A stretch of DNA of 64,000 bases from RYN-230 sp036509255 (GCA_036509255.1 DATCFY010000190.1:35623-99622); one strand, 5' to 3'; numbered from the stretch's first letter, positions 36,425 through 45,285 are shown. A program made the numbers and translations. Notes: generated by a model not told the origin, from the sequence alone.

Positions 36425-36481
36425 ATGTCCAAGCATATGCGGCGCTTCGTATTCATCTTGAGCGGCCGTAGCGGGGCCTGA
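36425..36481 (+). CDS. Possible leader peptide MSKHMRRFVFILSGRSGA before leuB
   Basis: ATG 36425 lies 7 nt after GGAGG. The 18-residue frame contains Phe-Val-Phe-Ile-Leu, but I see no terminator with a U-tract behind it; only an imperfect hairpin near 36490-36525. It may be an attenuator leader or a small membrane peptide. The 325-bp serA-leuB gap otherwise holds the palindrome above and the frame at 36668. Confidence 0.4.
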   Translation: MSKHMRRFVFILSGRSGA

Positions 36482-36667
36482 TCAGGGCAGGCCGGCCACC
36501 CGCTGCGGGAAGCGGTGCTGGCCGTAAGCCCGCCCGAGGGAATCTCACCACAGCGCGCCCGGAATCCCGGGGCTGCTGACGCGCACCGCGACCTACCCGG
36601 TCGGCGGACGCGGGCCACCCGCCCGGCGCCGCGGTGAGTCACCAGCTACGCGTCAGGAGACCGCGTC

Positions 36668-36862
36668 GTGTACGACATGTATCCGTGGAACCAGCCCGCT
36701 GATGGTTCGGGGGTCGGCCGTTCTTCCCGGCGCCCGGCCCGCCGGCCCCGGCCTCGAAGGACCGGCCCCGCTGCCCCCGCCACGCCCGCCGCCCAGGCTC
36801 TTCAGATGGCCCTGGACCGGCGCGATAACGGCGGAGAGTCAGCGGCCACGGCCGGCCAGTAA
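36668..36862 (+). CDS. Small basic protein of unknown function
   Basis: 64 residues from GTG 36668 (ATG 36677 also possible), with AGGAG 8 nt upstream. Begins MYDMYPWNQPADG, then a basic Arg/Pro-rich middle, and ends with QALQMALDRRDNGGES, which looks like a short conserved helix. It ends 9 bp before leuB and overlaps the leuB -10 box. Family not recognised. Confidence 0.5.
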   Translation: MYDMYPWNQPADGSGVGRSSRRPARRPRPRRTGPAAPATPAAQALQMALDRRDNGGESAATAGQ

Positions 36863-36865
36863 GGT
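36860..36865 (+). promoter_or_regulatory. -10 box (TAAGGT) of leaderless leuB mRNA
   Basis: TAAGGT, 6 nt, then ATG 36872; no Shine-Dalgarno. Confidence 0.5.
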
Positions 36866-36871
36866 ACGCGC

Positions 36872-37918
36872 ATGGCATCTTCAGCGATCAAACTCGCCGT
36901 GATCGGCGGCGACGGCATCGGCCCCGAGGTGGTGGCCGAGGCGCTCAAAGTCCTCCAGGCCGCGAACGTGGGCATCGACGCGACCTCGTATGACCTTGGC
37001 GCGGAGCGCTGGCACCGGACCGGGGAGACGCTGCCCGATTCAGTGCTGGCGGAGATCCGGGGCCAGGACGCGATCCTGCTCGGGGCGGTCGGCGACCCGA
37101 CCGTGCCCAGCGGCGTGCTCGAGCGCGGACTGCTCCTGCGGCTCCGCTTCGAGCTTGACCAGTACGTCAACCTGCGCCCGGTCCGGCTCTACCCGGGCGT
37201 GGCCACGCCGCTGGCCAGCGTCCTGCCCGGGGCGATCAACATGCTGGTCGTCCGGGAAGGCACCGAGGGTCCCTACGCCGGGGCGGGCGGGGTGCTGCGC
37301 AAGGGCACGCCCGAGGAAGTGGCCACCCAGGAGAGCCTGAACACCGCGTTCGGGGTGCGCCGGGTGGTCCGGTACGCGTTCGAGCGGGCCGCCGAGCGGG
37401 CCGCCCAGAAGCTGACCCTGGTGCACAAGACCAACGTGCTCGCCTACTCCGGGGACCTGTGGCAGCGCACGGTCGAGGTGCTGGCCAAGGAGTTCAGCTC
37501 GATCGCCGTGGACTACTGCCACGTCGACGCCGCGTCCATGTACTTCGTCAGCCAGCCGGACCGTTTCGACGTACTGGTGACCGACAACCTCTTCGGTGAC
37601 ATCCTCACCGACCTGGGCGCGGCGGTCGCGGGCGGCATCGGCCTGGCCGCCAGCGGGAACATCAACCCTGAGCGGACCGCGCCCAGCATGTTCGAGCCGG
37701 TGCACGGCAGCGCGCCGGACATCGCCGGCAAGCAGAAGGCCGACCCGACCGCGGCCATCCTGTCCGCGGCCATGCTGTGCGACCACCTGGGCCTGGCCAC
37801 CGAGGCCGCCCGCATCGAGCAGGCCGTCGCCGACGACCTGGTCGAGCGGCAGGGAGCCTGGGCGGCGCGGATCACTCCCGAGATCGGCGACGACATCGCC
37901 GGGCGGGTAGCTGGATAG
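36872..37918 (+). CDS. leuB: 3-isopropylmalate dehydrogenase
   Basis: NAD-dependent oxidative decarboxylation in leucine synthesis. 348 residues, usual for the actinobacterial type. Seen are IGGDGIGPEVV, the substrate Arg residues in LLLRLRFELDQYVNLRPVRL, REGTEGPYAG, VHKTNVL and the NAD-binding EPVHGSAPDIAG. The metal-ligand Asp residues are in VTDNLFGDILTDLGA. Leaderless by the TAAGGT box. leuA, leuC and leuD are not in the window. Confidence 0.97.
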   Translation: MASSAIKLAVIGGDGIGPEVVAEALKVLQAANVGIDATSYDLGAERWHRTGETLPDSVLAEIRGQDAILLGAVGDPTVPSGVLERGLLLRLRFELDQYVNLRPVRLYPGVATPLASVLPGAINMLVVREGTEGPYAGAGGVLRKGTPEEVATQESLNTAFGVRRVVRYAFERAAERAAQKLTLVHKTNVLAYSGDLWQRTVEVLAKEFSSIAVDYCHVDAASMYFVSQPDRFDVLVTDNLFGDILTDLGAAVAGGIGLAASGNINPERTAPSMFEPVHGSAPDIAGKQKADPTAAILSAAMLCDHLGLATEAARIEQAVADDLVERQGAWAARITPEIGDDIAGRVAG

Positions 37919-37995
37919 GCAGGCCCGCAGGCCGACCCGGCCGCGGGCCCCGATGTAGCGCGCCAGCAGCGCGCCGCGATGAGAAGACAACTGAA

Positions 37996-38145
37996 ATGAC
38001 CAGCATCGGGCACAACGACCCTGCGGGCCACCATCGCGTGGGCCGCGGCTCTGCGTGCATACACACTGCGCCGTGGCGGCCTGTCGCAGGCCGCCACGGC
38101 CGGGGCAACGGCGCTCCGCCCGCTGGGTGCGGCCGCGCCGGGTAA
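37996..38145 (+). CDS. Possible 49-residue frame containing a strong hairpin, upstream of ilvE
   Basis: ATG 37996 has GAGAAG about 10 nt upstream. The frame begins MTSIGHNDPAGHHRVG, has no run of Leu, Val or Ile codons, and includes the 14-bp stem described separately. It ends 16 bp before ilvE. It may be a leader frame or chance. Confidence 0.25.
   Translation: MTSIGHNDPAGHHRVGRGSACIHTAPWRPVAGRHGRGNGAPPAGCGRAG
38070..38100. terminator. 14-bp hairpin between leuB and ilvE
   Basis: GCCGTGGCGGCCTG and its perfect complement around a TCG loop, without a U-tract. It could end leuB transcription or act in the ilvE leader. Confidence 0.55.
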
Positions 38146-38161
38146 GAGGAAGGACTCTGTC

Positions 38162-39277
38162 ATGACGGCAAGCCCGAGCACCGAGATCGCTTTCGACGTC
38201 CGCGCCAGCGCCGACCCTGTTCCCCCGGCGGAACGCGAGCGTGTCCTGGCGAGCCCGGGGTTCGGCGAGGTATTTACCGAGCACATGGTGACCCTCCAGT
38301 GGACGCAGGAGCGGGGCTGGCACCACGGGCTGGTCCGGCCCTACGGGCCACTCATGCTGGAGCCGGCCACCGCGGTCTTCCACTACGCCCAGGAGATCTT
38401 CGAAGGGCTGAAGGCCTACCGTCAGGGCGGCGGCCCGATCGTGGCGTTCCGGCCCGGCGCCAACGCGGCCCGGTTCAACCGCTCCGCGACCCGGCTGGCC
38501 ATGCCGGAACTGCCCGAGGCCACGTTCCTGCGCTCCATCGAGCTCCTGGTCAGCCAGGATCGCGAGTGGGTCCCGACGGCGGAAGGGCACAGCCTCTACC
38601 TGCGCCCCTTCATGATCGCCACCCAGCGCGGGCTAGGCGTGAACCATCCGTCGTCCTCCTACCAGTACACGGTGATCGCGTCACCGGCCGCGGCCTACTT
38701 CAAGGGCGGGGTCCGCCCCGTCTCGGTCTGGCTGTCGGAGGACTACACCCGCGCCGCTCCTGGCGGCACCGGCGAGGCGAAGTGCGGCGGCAACTACGCC
38801 GCCGCCTTTGCCGGGCAGATCCAGGCCGTCCAGAGCGGCTGCGACCAGGTGGTCTGGCTGGATGCGGTGGAACGCCGGTGGGTCGAGGAAATGGGCGGGA
38901 TGAACCTGTTCTTCGTGTACGGGTCCGGCCCGGACGCGCGGATCATGACTCCCGCGCTGACCGGGACCATGCTGCCGGGCATAACCCGGGACTCGCTGCT
39001 CAAGCTCGGCCCGGATCTGGGCTTCCCCACGGAGGAGGGCAGGATTTCCGCCGAGCAGTGGCGGGAGGAGTGCGCCTCCGGGGAGCTCACCGAGGTGTTC
39101 GCTTGCGGGACGGCTGCGGTGATTACGCCGGTGGGCCAGGTCAAGAGCGCTAGCAGTGAATGGGTCATCGGGGATGGGACTCCCGGCCCGGTCACCACGC
39201 GCCTGCGCGAGGAGCTGGTCGGCATTCAGTACGGCCAGCGGCCCGATCCTTACGGCTGGGTGCACAAGATCTGCTGA
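38162..39277 (+). CDS. ilvE: Branched-chain amino acid aminotransferase
   Basis: PLP enzyme for the last step of Leu, Ile and Val synthesis. 371 residues. The PLP lysine is in GEAKCGGNYAAA. The class IV signature is visible through EMGGMNLFFVYG and, later, ITRDSLLKL and ACGTAAVITPVG. ATG 38162 follows GAGGAAGG. It is 244 bp after leuB with a strong hairpin between, so it may be separately expressed. The 300 bp after it show no gene I can support. Confidence 0.96.
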   Translation: MTASPSTEIAFDVRASADPVPPAERERVLASPGFGEVFTEHMVTLQWTQERGWHHGLVRPYGPLMLEPATAVFHYAQEIFEGLKAYRQGGGPIVAFRPGANAARFNRSATRLAMPELPEATFLRSIELLVSQDREWVPTAEGHSLYLRPFMIATQRGLGVNHPSSSYQYTVIASPAAAYFKGGVRPVSVWLSEDYTRAAPGGTGEAKCGGNYAAAFAGQIQAVQSGCDQVVWLDAVERRWVEEMGGMNLFFVYGSGPDARIMTPALTGTMLPGITRDSLLKLGPDLGFPTEEGRISAEQWREECASGELTEVFACGTAAVITPVGQVKSASSEWVIGDGTPGPVTTRLREELVGIQYGQRPDPYGWVHKIC

Positions 39278-39576
39278 GTGGGGGCGGCGGCGCAGGTGTG
39301 CTTCGTCCGCACCACGTATCGGTTACGCCTGCGCACAAGGCACTGACGCCGCCTCGTAGGAACAGCACCCGGATGGCCGGGGTGAGCAGCCACGGCACGG
39401 ACCCCGGCTGTTCGCTGCTGCACCCGTTTGGCCGGTGGGGGCGCGCCGGGGCGGAGGACGCCTGGTGGAGGCGCTGGCTGGGGACGGGCTGAAAAAAACC
39501 TGGGGACGCGAGCAACGTTTTGGCGTGCAGAGGGTCTTAAGGGGGTGAGTGGCAGTTTTCCTCGCCTGGGAGGCCT

Positions 39577-41835
39577 GTGGTGATTCGTCGTTCAGCGGGG
39601 TGGGCAGCGCCGCTCGCCGGTTTAGGGCTGTGTGTGGCTACGGCGGCGGGCTGGGCGGGGGCGGATGCGGCCGTGGCGGCTACGGCGGCGGGGGCCGCTC
39701 GGGCGGCCGTCAGCACCGGTGGGGCGGCCGGGCCGGCGGTGCTGCTGGTCAACGGGGACCGGGTCGTCTCGTCGGCCGCAGGGGGTACCAGCGGGACGGC
39801 GGTGGAACCTGCTGGATCGAAGGGCCTGGCCGCCGCGACGCTGAGGTACAGCGTGGGCGGCCATCACTATGTGGTCCCGGCCGCGGGCGTTCCCTACCTG
39901 GGACACGGGCTGGACTGGAGCCTGTTTGATGTCTCCGCGCTGGCCGCCCACGAGACGGCGGGACGGCTGCCGGTCAGGATCAGCTACGGGACGCGGCTGC
40001 ATGCCCTCCCGGGAGTGACAGTCACAGGATCCAGTGGCGGCGTGGCGTCCGGGTACCTGACCGCCGCGTCGGCCCGCCTGTTCGGCGCCGCGCTGGTGCG
40101 GCAGTTCCAGGCGGATCACCGCACCGGCAGCTACGGCCACGATGGGATGTTCGCGGGCGGGGAGTCGGTCGCACTGGCCGGGGCGGCGGCCCCTGCCCGT
40201 CCCGATCTGCCGATGCATGTCCTGACCGTGACCGCCACGAACATCTCCGGCCAGGCCGACACCGGGGATGTCGTGGTCGTGGTCAACGAGGACAACAGCG
40301 CCCTGTTCGGCGACCCGTACGAGTCGATGAACGATTTTTGCCGCGGCAGCACGAAGTTCAGCGTGCCAGCGGGCAACTACCTCGCGTTCGGGATGTTCTT
40401 CGACCCATCCGGAGCGACCCGCCTGGTCGTGCTGCCGCACTTCAGGGTGTCCGCGGCGGCGTCCTCCAGCACGACGGTCCCGATGGCCGAGAGTGCGGCG
40501 AGTAGCCAGATCGCCTTCGCCACGCCCCTGGCCGCGAGGGTCACTGACGTCCAGGCGACGCTGCTGGTCCAGTCCGCGGCGGGGTCCTCGTCCGCGTTCG
40601 GCTTCGACAACGGCAACGTTCCGCTGTATCTCAGCCCGACCTCCTCCGCGCCGCCGGCCGGCCACCTCTACCTGGGGGTGAACGGGCTGCTCCACTCGCC
40701 CTCCACGGTGGCGTCCCCCTACCAGTACAACCTGGTGTACGAGGACACCAGCGGGGTGATCCCGGCGCAGCACTACACGGTCCAGGCCAGCAGCCTGGCC
40801 ACCCTGCACGAACGCTTCTTCCAGGCCGGGAAGGCCCAGGGCGCGGACTTCCGGATCGGGTTCTACCCGTGGGAGGGCGGCTACTTCACCAACATTTACC
40901 CGCAGGCGCTCCCTGACCAGCGAACCGTGTACGCCACCGGTGACCCGGCCGCGGTGTGGGCTTCTGAGTACTGGCAGTCGTTCCAGACGCTGTCGGGCGG
41001 CCAGTCGGCTGCGCTGGAGCAGTTCGCCGCGGGACAGACGGTGCCCGTGGACTGGAACGGCGCCCCGCTGCACATGGGCACCAACATGAACCTGATCGGC
41101 GCGGCCAACGTGTTCCTCGCGGCCCCGTCGGCCAGTCGCTCAGGTAACACGCTGGTCCTGGACGTCACCCCGTTCAGCGACAACCAACCAGGGGATCTCG
41201 GGTCGGGTTTCCAGACAGGGATCTTCGGTGCGGCCGGCACCGTCACGGGCACTTACGAGATCGACCAGAACGGCAAGAAGATCGCGGGCGGCAACGCGGT
41301 CAAGGCCGCGCAGGGCGGCAACAGCCTGTTCACCCAGGTGAAGCTGAGCACCCGGGCTTCGTTGATCAAGTTCATCGTCAGCGCCTCGAGAACGGGGCGG
41401 GTCTACGGGATGAGCGCCTCCACGCGCACGGTGTGGACCTGGTCGTCGGCCAAGCAGGCCGGCGCGGTGCTGCCCGCCGGGTGGATCTGCCCCGCCTCCA
41501 ACGCCTGCGCAGTGCAGCCCATGCTGACGCTGCAGTACGCGGTGCCCGGCCTGGGCCTGGGCGAGTCAGCCGCGCCGGGCAGGCAGGTGCTGGACTTCAC
41601 CGCCGGGCACCTGCAGCTAGCGCCAGCGTCGGCGATCAAGGGCGCCAGCCTGCAGGTGTCACAGAACGGCGGGAAGACCTGGCGCCCGGTGGCCCTGACC
41701 GGCTACGGCCCCGGTGCCTTCCGTGCCTCGTTCAACGACAAGTCGGCCGGCCCGGTTTCGCTGCGCGTCACGGCCAGCGATGCCGCCGGCGGCACGATCC
41801 GCGAGACCATCCTGTCCGCCTACAAGATCTCCTGA
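39577..41835 (+). CDS. Large secreted protein of unknown function
   Basis: 752 residues. A signal peptide is seen at the N-terminus (Arg-Arg, then a hydrophobic stretch to about residue 38 ending in an Ala-x-Ala-type site). The rest is Ser/Thr/Gly-rich with many aromatic beta-strand patterns, and the last 80 residues (SLQVSQNGGKTWRPVAL and VSLRVTASDAAGG) resemble an Ig-like or BNR-type beta domain. No catalytic motif stands out. GTG 39577 or GTG 39580 starts it, after GGGAGG. It ends 8 bp before the S53-like peptidase, so the two probably form an operon and act outside the cell. Confidence 0.75.
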   Translation: MVIRRSAGWAAPLAGLGLCVATAAGWAGADAAVAATAAGAARAAVSTGGAAGPAVLLVNGDRVVSSAAGGTSGTAVEPAGSKGLAAATLRYSVGGHHYVVPAAGVPYLGHGLDWSLFDVSALAAHETAGRLPVRISYGTRLHALPGVTVTGSSGGVASGYLTAASARLFGAALVRQFQADHRTGSYGHDGMFAGGESVALAGAAAPARPDLPMHVLTVTATNISGQADTGDVVVVVNEDNSALFGDPYESMNDFCRGSTKFSVPAGNYLAFGMFFDPSGATRLVVLPHFRVSAAASSSTTVPMAESAASSQIAFATPLAARVTDVQATLLVQSAAGSSSAFGFDNGNVPLYLSPTSSAPPAGHLYLGVNGLLHSPSTVASPYQYNLVYEDTSGVIPAQHYTVQASSLATLHERFFQAGKAQGADFRIGFYPWEGGYFTNIYPQALPDQRTVYATGDPAAVWASEYWQSFQTLSGGQSAALEQFAAGQTVPVDWNGAPLHMGTNMNLIGAANVFLAAPSASRSGNTLVLDVTPFSDNQPGDLGSGFQTGIFGAAGTVTGTYEIDQNGKKIAGGNAVKAAQGGNSLFTQVKLSTRASLIKFIVSASRTGRVYGMSASTRTVWTWSSAKQAGAVLPAGWICPASNACAVQPMLTLQYAVPGLGLGESAAPGRQVLDFTAGHLQLAPASAIKGASLQVSQNGGKTWRPVALTGYGPGAFRASFNDKSAGPVSLRVTASDAAGGTIRETILSAYKIS

Positions 41836-41843
41836 CCGGAAGC

Positions 41844-43148
41844 ATGGAGCGGCACATCATGATGACGTTAGTGATTTCCGCCCCATCCTGGCTGCGCCGG
41901 ACCGGGCGGGCGGCGGCGGCCCTGGCGGCCGCCGCGGCCCTGGCCGGGGGCGGCCTGATCGCGGGCTTGCCGGGCGCGAGCGCCGGGACCCGGCTGGCCG
42001 CTGTCCCGTCGGCGCCCCCAGCCCGCCAGCCGGCCGGGATGGAGGCTGCGTGCTCGTCGGCCCCCCGCGGGTTCGCGCAGTGTTACACCCTCTGGCGGCC
42101 GCAGGCGGCGGTCAACCGGTCGATCGCCGCCGGGGTCACCGGCCGCGCCGCCAAGCCCCAGGGCTGGGGCGCCAGGCAACTGGAATCGGCCTACAAGCTG
42201 CCGGTCAGCCATAAACCGCACCAGACGGTGGCAGTCACGATCGCCTACAACACCCCCCATCTGGCCCGCTACCTGGCGGTGTACCGCAAGGAGTACGGCT
42301 TGCCGGCCTGCACGGGCGGGTGCTTCCGCGTGGTCAACCAGAATGGCCACGCCTCCCCGCTGCCCTCCTCGGGGGCGGGCAGCGGCTGGGATCTGGAGAT
42401 CACCCTGGACGTGTCGATGATCTCCGCGGCGTGCCCCCACTGCCACATCCTGGTCGTGGAGGCGAACCAGCCGTCACTCATCGACCTGGGGAAGGCCGAG
42501 GACACCGCCGCCCGGCTCGGCGCCCAGGTCATCTCCAACAGTTACGGCACCCGTGAGGACGGTTACTCGTACTCCCTCAGCCACTACTACGAGCACCCCG
42601 GGCACACCATCGTGGTGTCCGCGGGCGACCTCGGCTACACCGCGGCCAGCTGGCCAGCGAACCTGGGCAGCGTGACGGCCGTCGGCGGAACCGAGCTGCA
42701 CAGCGCCAAGAACGCCCGCGGCTGGTCTGAGACCACCTGGAACAACGGCCTGGGAGCGGGTGGCAGCGGGTGCTCCGCCTACGCGCCCAAGCCCGCGTGG
42801 CAGCCGGCCACCGACTGCCCCATGCGCACCATTTCCGACGTCTCCGCCGCGGCGGACAACATCCCCGTCTACAACCAGTTCTACGGCGGCTGGGTCACCG
42901 TGGCCGGCACCAGCGCGTCCGCCCCGCTCATCGCGGGGATCTACGGGCTGGCCGGTAACGGCGCCACCACGACCCAGAAGTTCCTGTACGCGCACCCGGG
43001 TTCGCTGTTCGATATCACCACAGGTAACAACGACTGGTTCGCCAACACGGGCGGAGCCGCCTGCGGCTACGACTCCCTCTGCGTCGCTGGCCCCGGCTAT
43101 GACGCACCCACCGGCCTGGGTACCCCCGACGGCACCGGGGCCTTCTGA
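41844..43148 (+). CDS. Secreted S53 (sedolisin-type) serine-carboxyl peptidase, no large prodomain
   Basis: Extracellular acid-active peptidase family. 434 residues. A signal peptide (to about residue 45) is followed by about 55 residues, then the catalytic domain. The Glu/Asp pair is Glu185 and Asp189 in WDLEITLDVS, the oxyanion Asp is in SAGDLGY, and the nucleophile Ser357 is in VAGTSASAP. The usual 180-residue activation domain is absent. Several Cys could form disulfides. ATG 41844 is chosen; ATG 41859 or 41862 are near options. It lies 8 bp after the large secreted protein. Confidence 0.82.
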   Translation: MERHIMMTLVISAPSWLRRTGRAAAALAAAAALAGGGLIAGLPGASAGTRLAAVPSAPPARQPAGMEAACSSAPRGFAQCYTLWRPQAAVNRSIAAGVTGRAAKPQGWGARQLESAYKLPVSHKPHQTVAVTIAYNTPHLARYLAVYRKEYGLPACTGGCFRVVNQNGHASPLPSSGAGSGWDLEITLDVSMISAACPHCHILVVEANQPSLIDLGKAEDTAARLGAQVISNSYGTREDGYSYSLSHYYEHPGHTIVVSAGDLGYTAASWPANLGSVTAVGGTELHSAKNARGWSETTWNNGLGAGGSGCSAYAPKPAWQPATDCPMRTISDVSAAADNIPVYNQFYGGWVTVAGTSASAPLIAGIYGLAGNGATTTQKFLYAHPGSLFDITTGNNDWFANTGGAACGYDSLCVAGPGYDAPTGLGTPDGTGAF

Positions 43149-43164
43149 AGCCTTCTGAGCCGGA

Positions 43165-43188
43165 CCGGCCACCCTGGGGGGTGGCCGG
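43165..43188. terminator. Terminator after the S53-like gene
   Basis: CCGGCCACCC and GGGTGGCCGG around a TGGG loop, followed by CTTTG. Confidence 0.7.
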
Positions 43189-43240
43189 CTTTGCCGGTAC
43201 CGGGCGCAAGCACCCGGCCGGGTGTGTAAGACTGGGTGGC

Positions 43241-43285
43241 ATGACGTCCGGCCGCATTATTATCGGCAGGCGCGTCGGCACCTAG
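43241..43285 (+). CDS. cimA leader peptide MTSGRIIIGRRVGT with three Ile codons
   Basis: Fourteen codons, ATG 43241 to TAG 43285, with ATT ATT ATC in a row. An AAGACT box 7 nt before the ATG suggests a leaderless message. Just after the stop comes a nested hairpin (43288-43312), and then a terminator with a U-rich tail before cimA. CimA commits pyruvate and acetyl-CoA to isoleucine, so an Ile-codon stall would relieve termination when isoleucine is low. I know no described cimA attenuator with an Ile triplet. Confidence 0.78.
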   Translation: MTSGRIIIGRRVGT

Positions 43286-43287
43286 CA

Positions 43288-43312
43288 GGGCCCGCCTAAC
43301 GGCAGGCAGCCC
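43288..43312 (+). promoter_or_regulatory. Pause/antiterminator-type hairpin after the cimA leader stop
   Basis: GGGC pairs with GCCC and GCCT with AGGC around AACGGC. It begins 2 nt after the leader stop codon. Confidence 0.6.
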
Positions 43313-43327
43313 GCACCGCCGACGCGC

Positions 43328-43362
43328 AGACCTCTCGCATGCCGCGAGGGGTCTTTTGTTTT
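43328..43362 (+). terminator. Intrinsic terminator (attenuator) before cimA
   Basis: AGACCTCTCGC pairs with GCGAGGGGTCT (one G-U pair) around ATGCC, followed by TTTGTTTT. It ends 72 bp before cimA. Confidence 0.85.
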
Positions 43363-43434
43363 GCGGGCAGCAAGGCACTCCGGCGGCAACCCAGAAGCGC
43401 GGCGCCCCGCCGCACGACAGAGACGGACGAGGTC

Positions 43435-45054
43435 ATGGCCCAGAGGCCCGACGATGTGTTCCACGTCTACGACACCACGCTCCGCGACGGAGCCCAGCAG
43501 GAAGGGCTGAGCCTCACCGTCGCCGACAAGCTGGCCATCGCGAGGCGTCTCGACGAGTTCGGCGTCGGCTTCATCGAGGGTGGCTGGCCCGGGGCGATCC
43601 CCAAGGACACCGAGTTCTTCAAGCAGGCCCGCACCGAACTAGACCTCAGGCACGCGCAGCTCGCCGCGTTCGGCGCGACCCGCCGCCCCGGCGTGCAGGC
43701 GGCCGACGACCCACAGGTCGCCGCTCTGCGTGAGTCCGGGGCGCCGGTCGTGACTCTTGTCGCCAAGAGTCACGACCGGCATGTCCGGCTGGCCCTGCGG
43801 ACCACGCTGGAGGAGAACCTGGCGATGATCCGCGACACGGTCAACCACCTGCGGGCCGAGGGCCAGCGGGTGTTCCTGGACGCGGAGCACTTCTTCGACG
43901 GGTACCGGTCCGACCCGGCGTACGCGCTCGAGGTGGTCAGGGCCGCTACCGAGGCCGGAGCCGATGTGGTCGCGCTGTGTGACACGAACGGCGGGATGCT
44001 GCCCAGCGAGCTCGGTGACGTGGTGACTGCGGTGGCGGCGGCGACCGGCGCCCGGCTCGGCATCCACTGCCACGATGACACCGCCTGCGCGGTGGCGAAC
44101 AGTCTCGTCGCGGTGGACGCCGGAGTGACCCACGTGCAGGGCTGCGCCAACGGGTACGGAGAGCGGGCCGGCAACGCCAACCTGTTCAGCGTGGTGGCCG
44201 GGCTCCAGCTGAAGAAGGGCCAGGTCGTCCTTCCGGAAGGCTGCCTGGCCGAGATGAGCCGGGTGGCCCATGCGATCAGCGAGGTCACCAACGTCACCCC
44301 CAGCACCCACCAGCCGTACGTCGGCTTCTCCGCCTTCGCGCACAAGGCCGGCCTGCACGCATCGGCGGTCAAGGTCGATCCGATGCTCTACCAGCACATC
44401 GATCCTGCCGTGGTCGGCAACGACATGCGGATGCTGGTCTCGGACATGGCGGGCCGTGCCTCGGTCGAGATCAAGGGCAAGCAACTCGGCTACGACCTGT
44501 CCGGTGACAAGGACACGGTCGGCCGGGTGGTCAACCGGGTCAAGCAGCTCGAGGCCCAGGGGTACACGTTCGAGGCGGCCGACGCATCCTTCGAGCTGTT
44601 GCTGCGCGACGAGCTGGCGGGCGAGCGGCAGCGGCATTTCCAGGTGGAGTCCTGGCGGGTCATCGTGGAGCAGCGGGCTGGCGGCGAGGTGGTCAGCGAG
44701 GCTACCGTCAAGCTGCACGCCAAGGGCGAGCGGATCGTGGCCACCGGGGAGGGCAACGGGCCCGTCAACTCGCTGGACAAGGCGCTGCGGCTGGCCCTGG
44801 AGCGGCTCTACCCGGAACTGGCCATGCTGGAACTGGCGGACTACAAGGTGCGCATCCTGGAGGGCTCACACGGGACCGGCGCGGTCACCCGGGTGCTCAT
44901 CGAGTCCAGCGACGGCACCGGGGAGGCCGGCGGGACCTGGAGCACCGTGAGCGTGGACGAGAACATCATCGCCGCGTCCTGGCACGCCCTGGAGGAAGCG
45001 GTGACCTACGCGCTGCTCCGGGCAGGCTACCAGCCCCCGCGCGCCAGCGAGTGA
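43435..45054 (+). CDS. cimA: (R)-citramalate synthase
   Basis: Condenses pyruvate and acetyl-CoA to citramalate, the threonine-independent entry to isoleucine. 539 residues from ATG 43435. The N-terminal barrel has YDTTLRDGAQQEG (metal Asp, catalytic Arg) and EGGWPGAIPKDTEFF, which separates CimA from LeuA. HCHDDTACAVANS holds metal-ligand His. The C-terminal third is the LeuA-type regulatory dimer domain (VNSLDKALRLALERLYP), where isoleucine would bind. The leader attenuator upstream adds a second, transcriptional isoleucine control. Confidence 0.95.
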   Translation: MAQRPDDVFHVYDTTLRDGAQQEGLSLTVADKLAIARRLDEFGVGFIEGGWPGAIPKDTEFFKQARTELDLRHAQLAAFGATRRPGVQAADDPQVAALRESGAPVVTLVAKSHDRHVRLALRTTLEENLAMIRDTVNHLRAEGQRVFLDAEHFFDGYRSDPAYALEVVRAATEAGADVVALCDTNGGMLPSELGDVVTAVAAATGARLGIHCHDDTACAVANSLVAVDAGVTHVQGCANGYGERAGNANLFSVVAGLQLKKGQVVLPEGCLAEMSRVAHAISEVTNVTPSTHQPYVGFSAFAHKAGLHASAVKVDPMLYQHIDPAVVGNDMRMLVSDMAGRASVEIKGKQLGYDLSGDKDTVGRVVNRVKQLEAQGYTFEAADASFELLLRDELAGERQRHFQVESWRVIVEQRAGGEVVSEATVKLHAKGERIVATGEGNGPVNSLDKALRLALERLYPELAMLELADYKVRILEGSHGTGAVTRVLIESSDGTGEAGGTWSTVSVDENIIAASWHALEEAVTYALLRAGYQPPRASE

Positions 45055-45060
45055 ATGGCC

Positions 45061-45089
45061 GGTGACCCGCCCGGGCCGGGCGGGTCACC
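45061..45089. terminator. Terminator after cimA
   Basis: GGTGACCCGCCC and its 12-bp complement around GGGCC, 7 bp after the cimA stop. Confidence 0.8.
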
Positions 45090-45285
45090 GCAGCCGGGCA
45101 TGAGCTCACCGCGAACCCGTGCTTTCGCGCCCTGTCGGCAGAACCGGGCTTGCGGGTAGGGTTCGGGCATAAGCCTCCGTACTTGTGGTAGAGCTCCAGA
45201 CCTCGGCTCGGCGCCAGACAGTGACGGCCCGACTGCTGTCGGTGCTGCGCGGGTCACCCCCGGCCGGGATGCGTCGCCTGGGGAG

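Noticed and set aside
39278..39576. Possible gene between ilvE and the large secreted protein
   Set aside because: Frames here have no ribosome site, start or family pattern.
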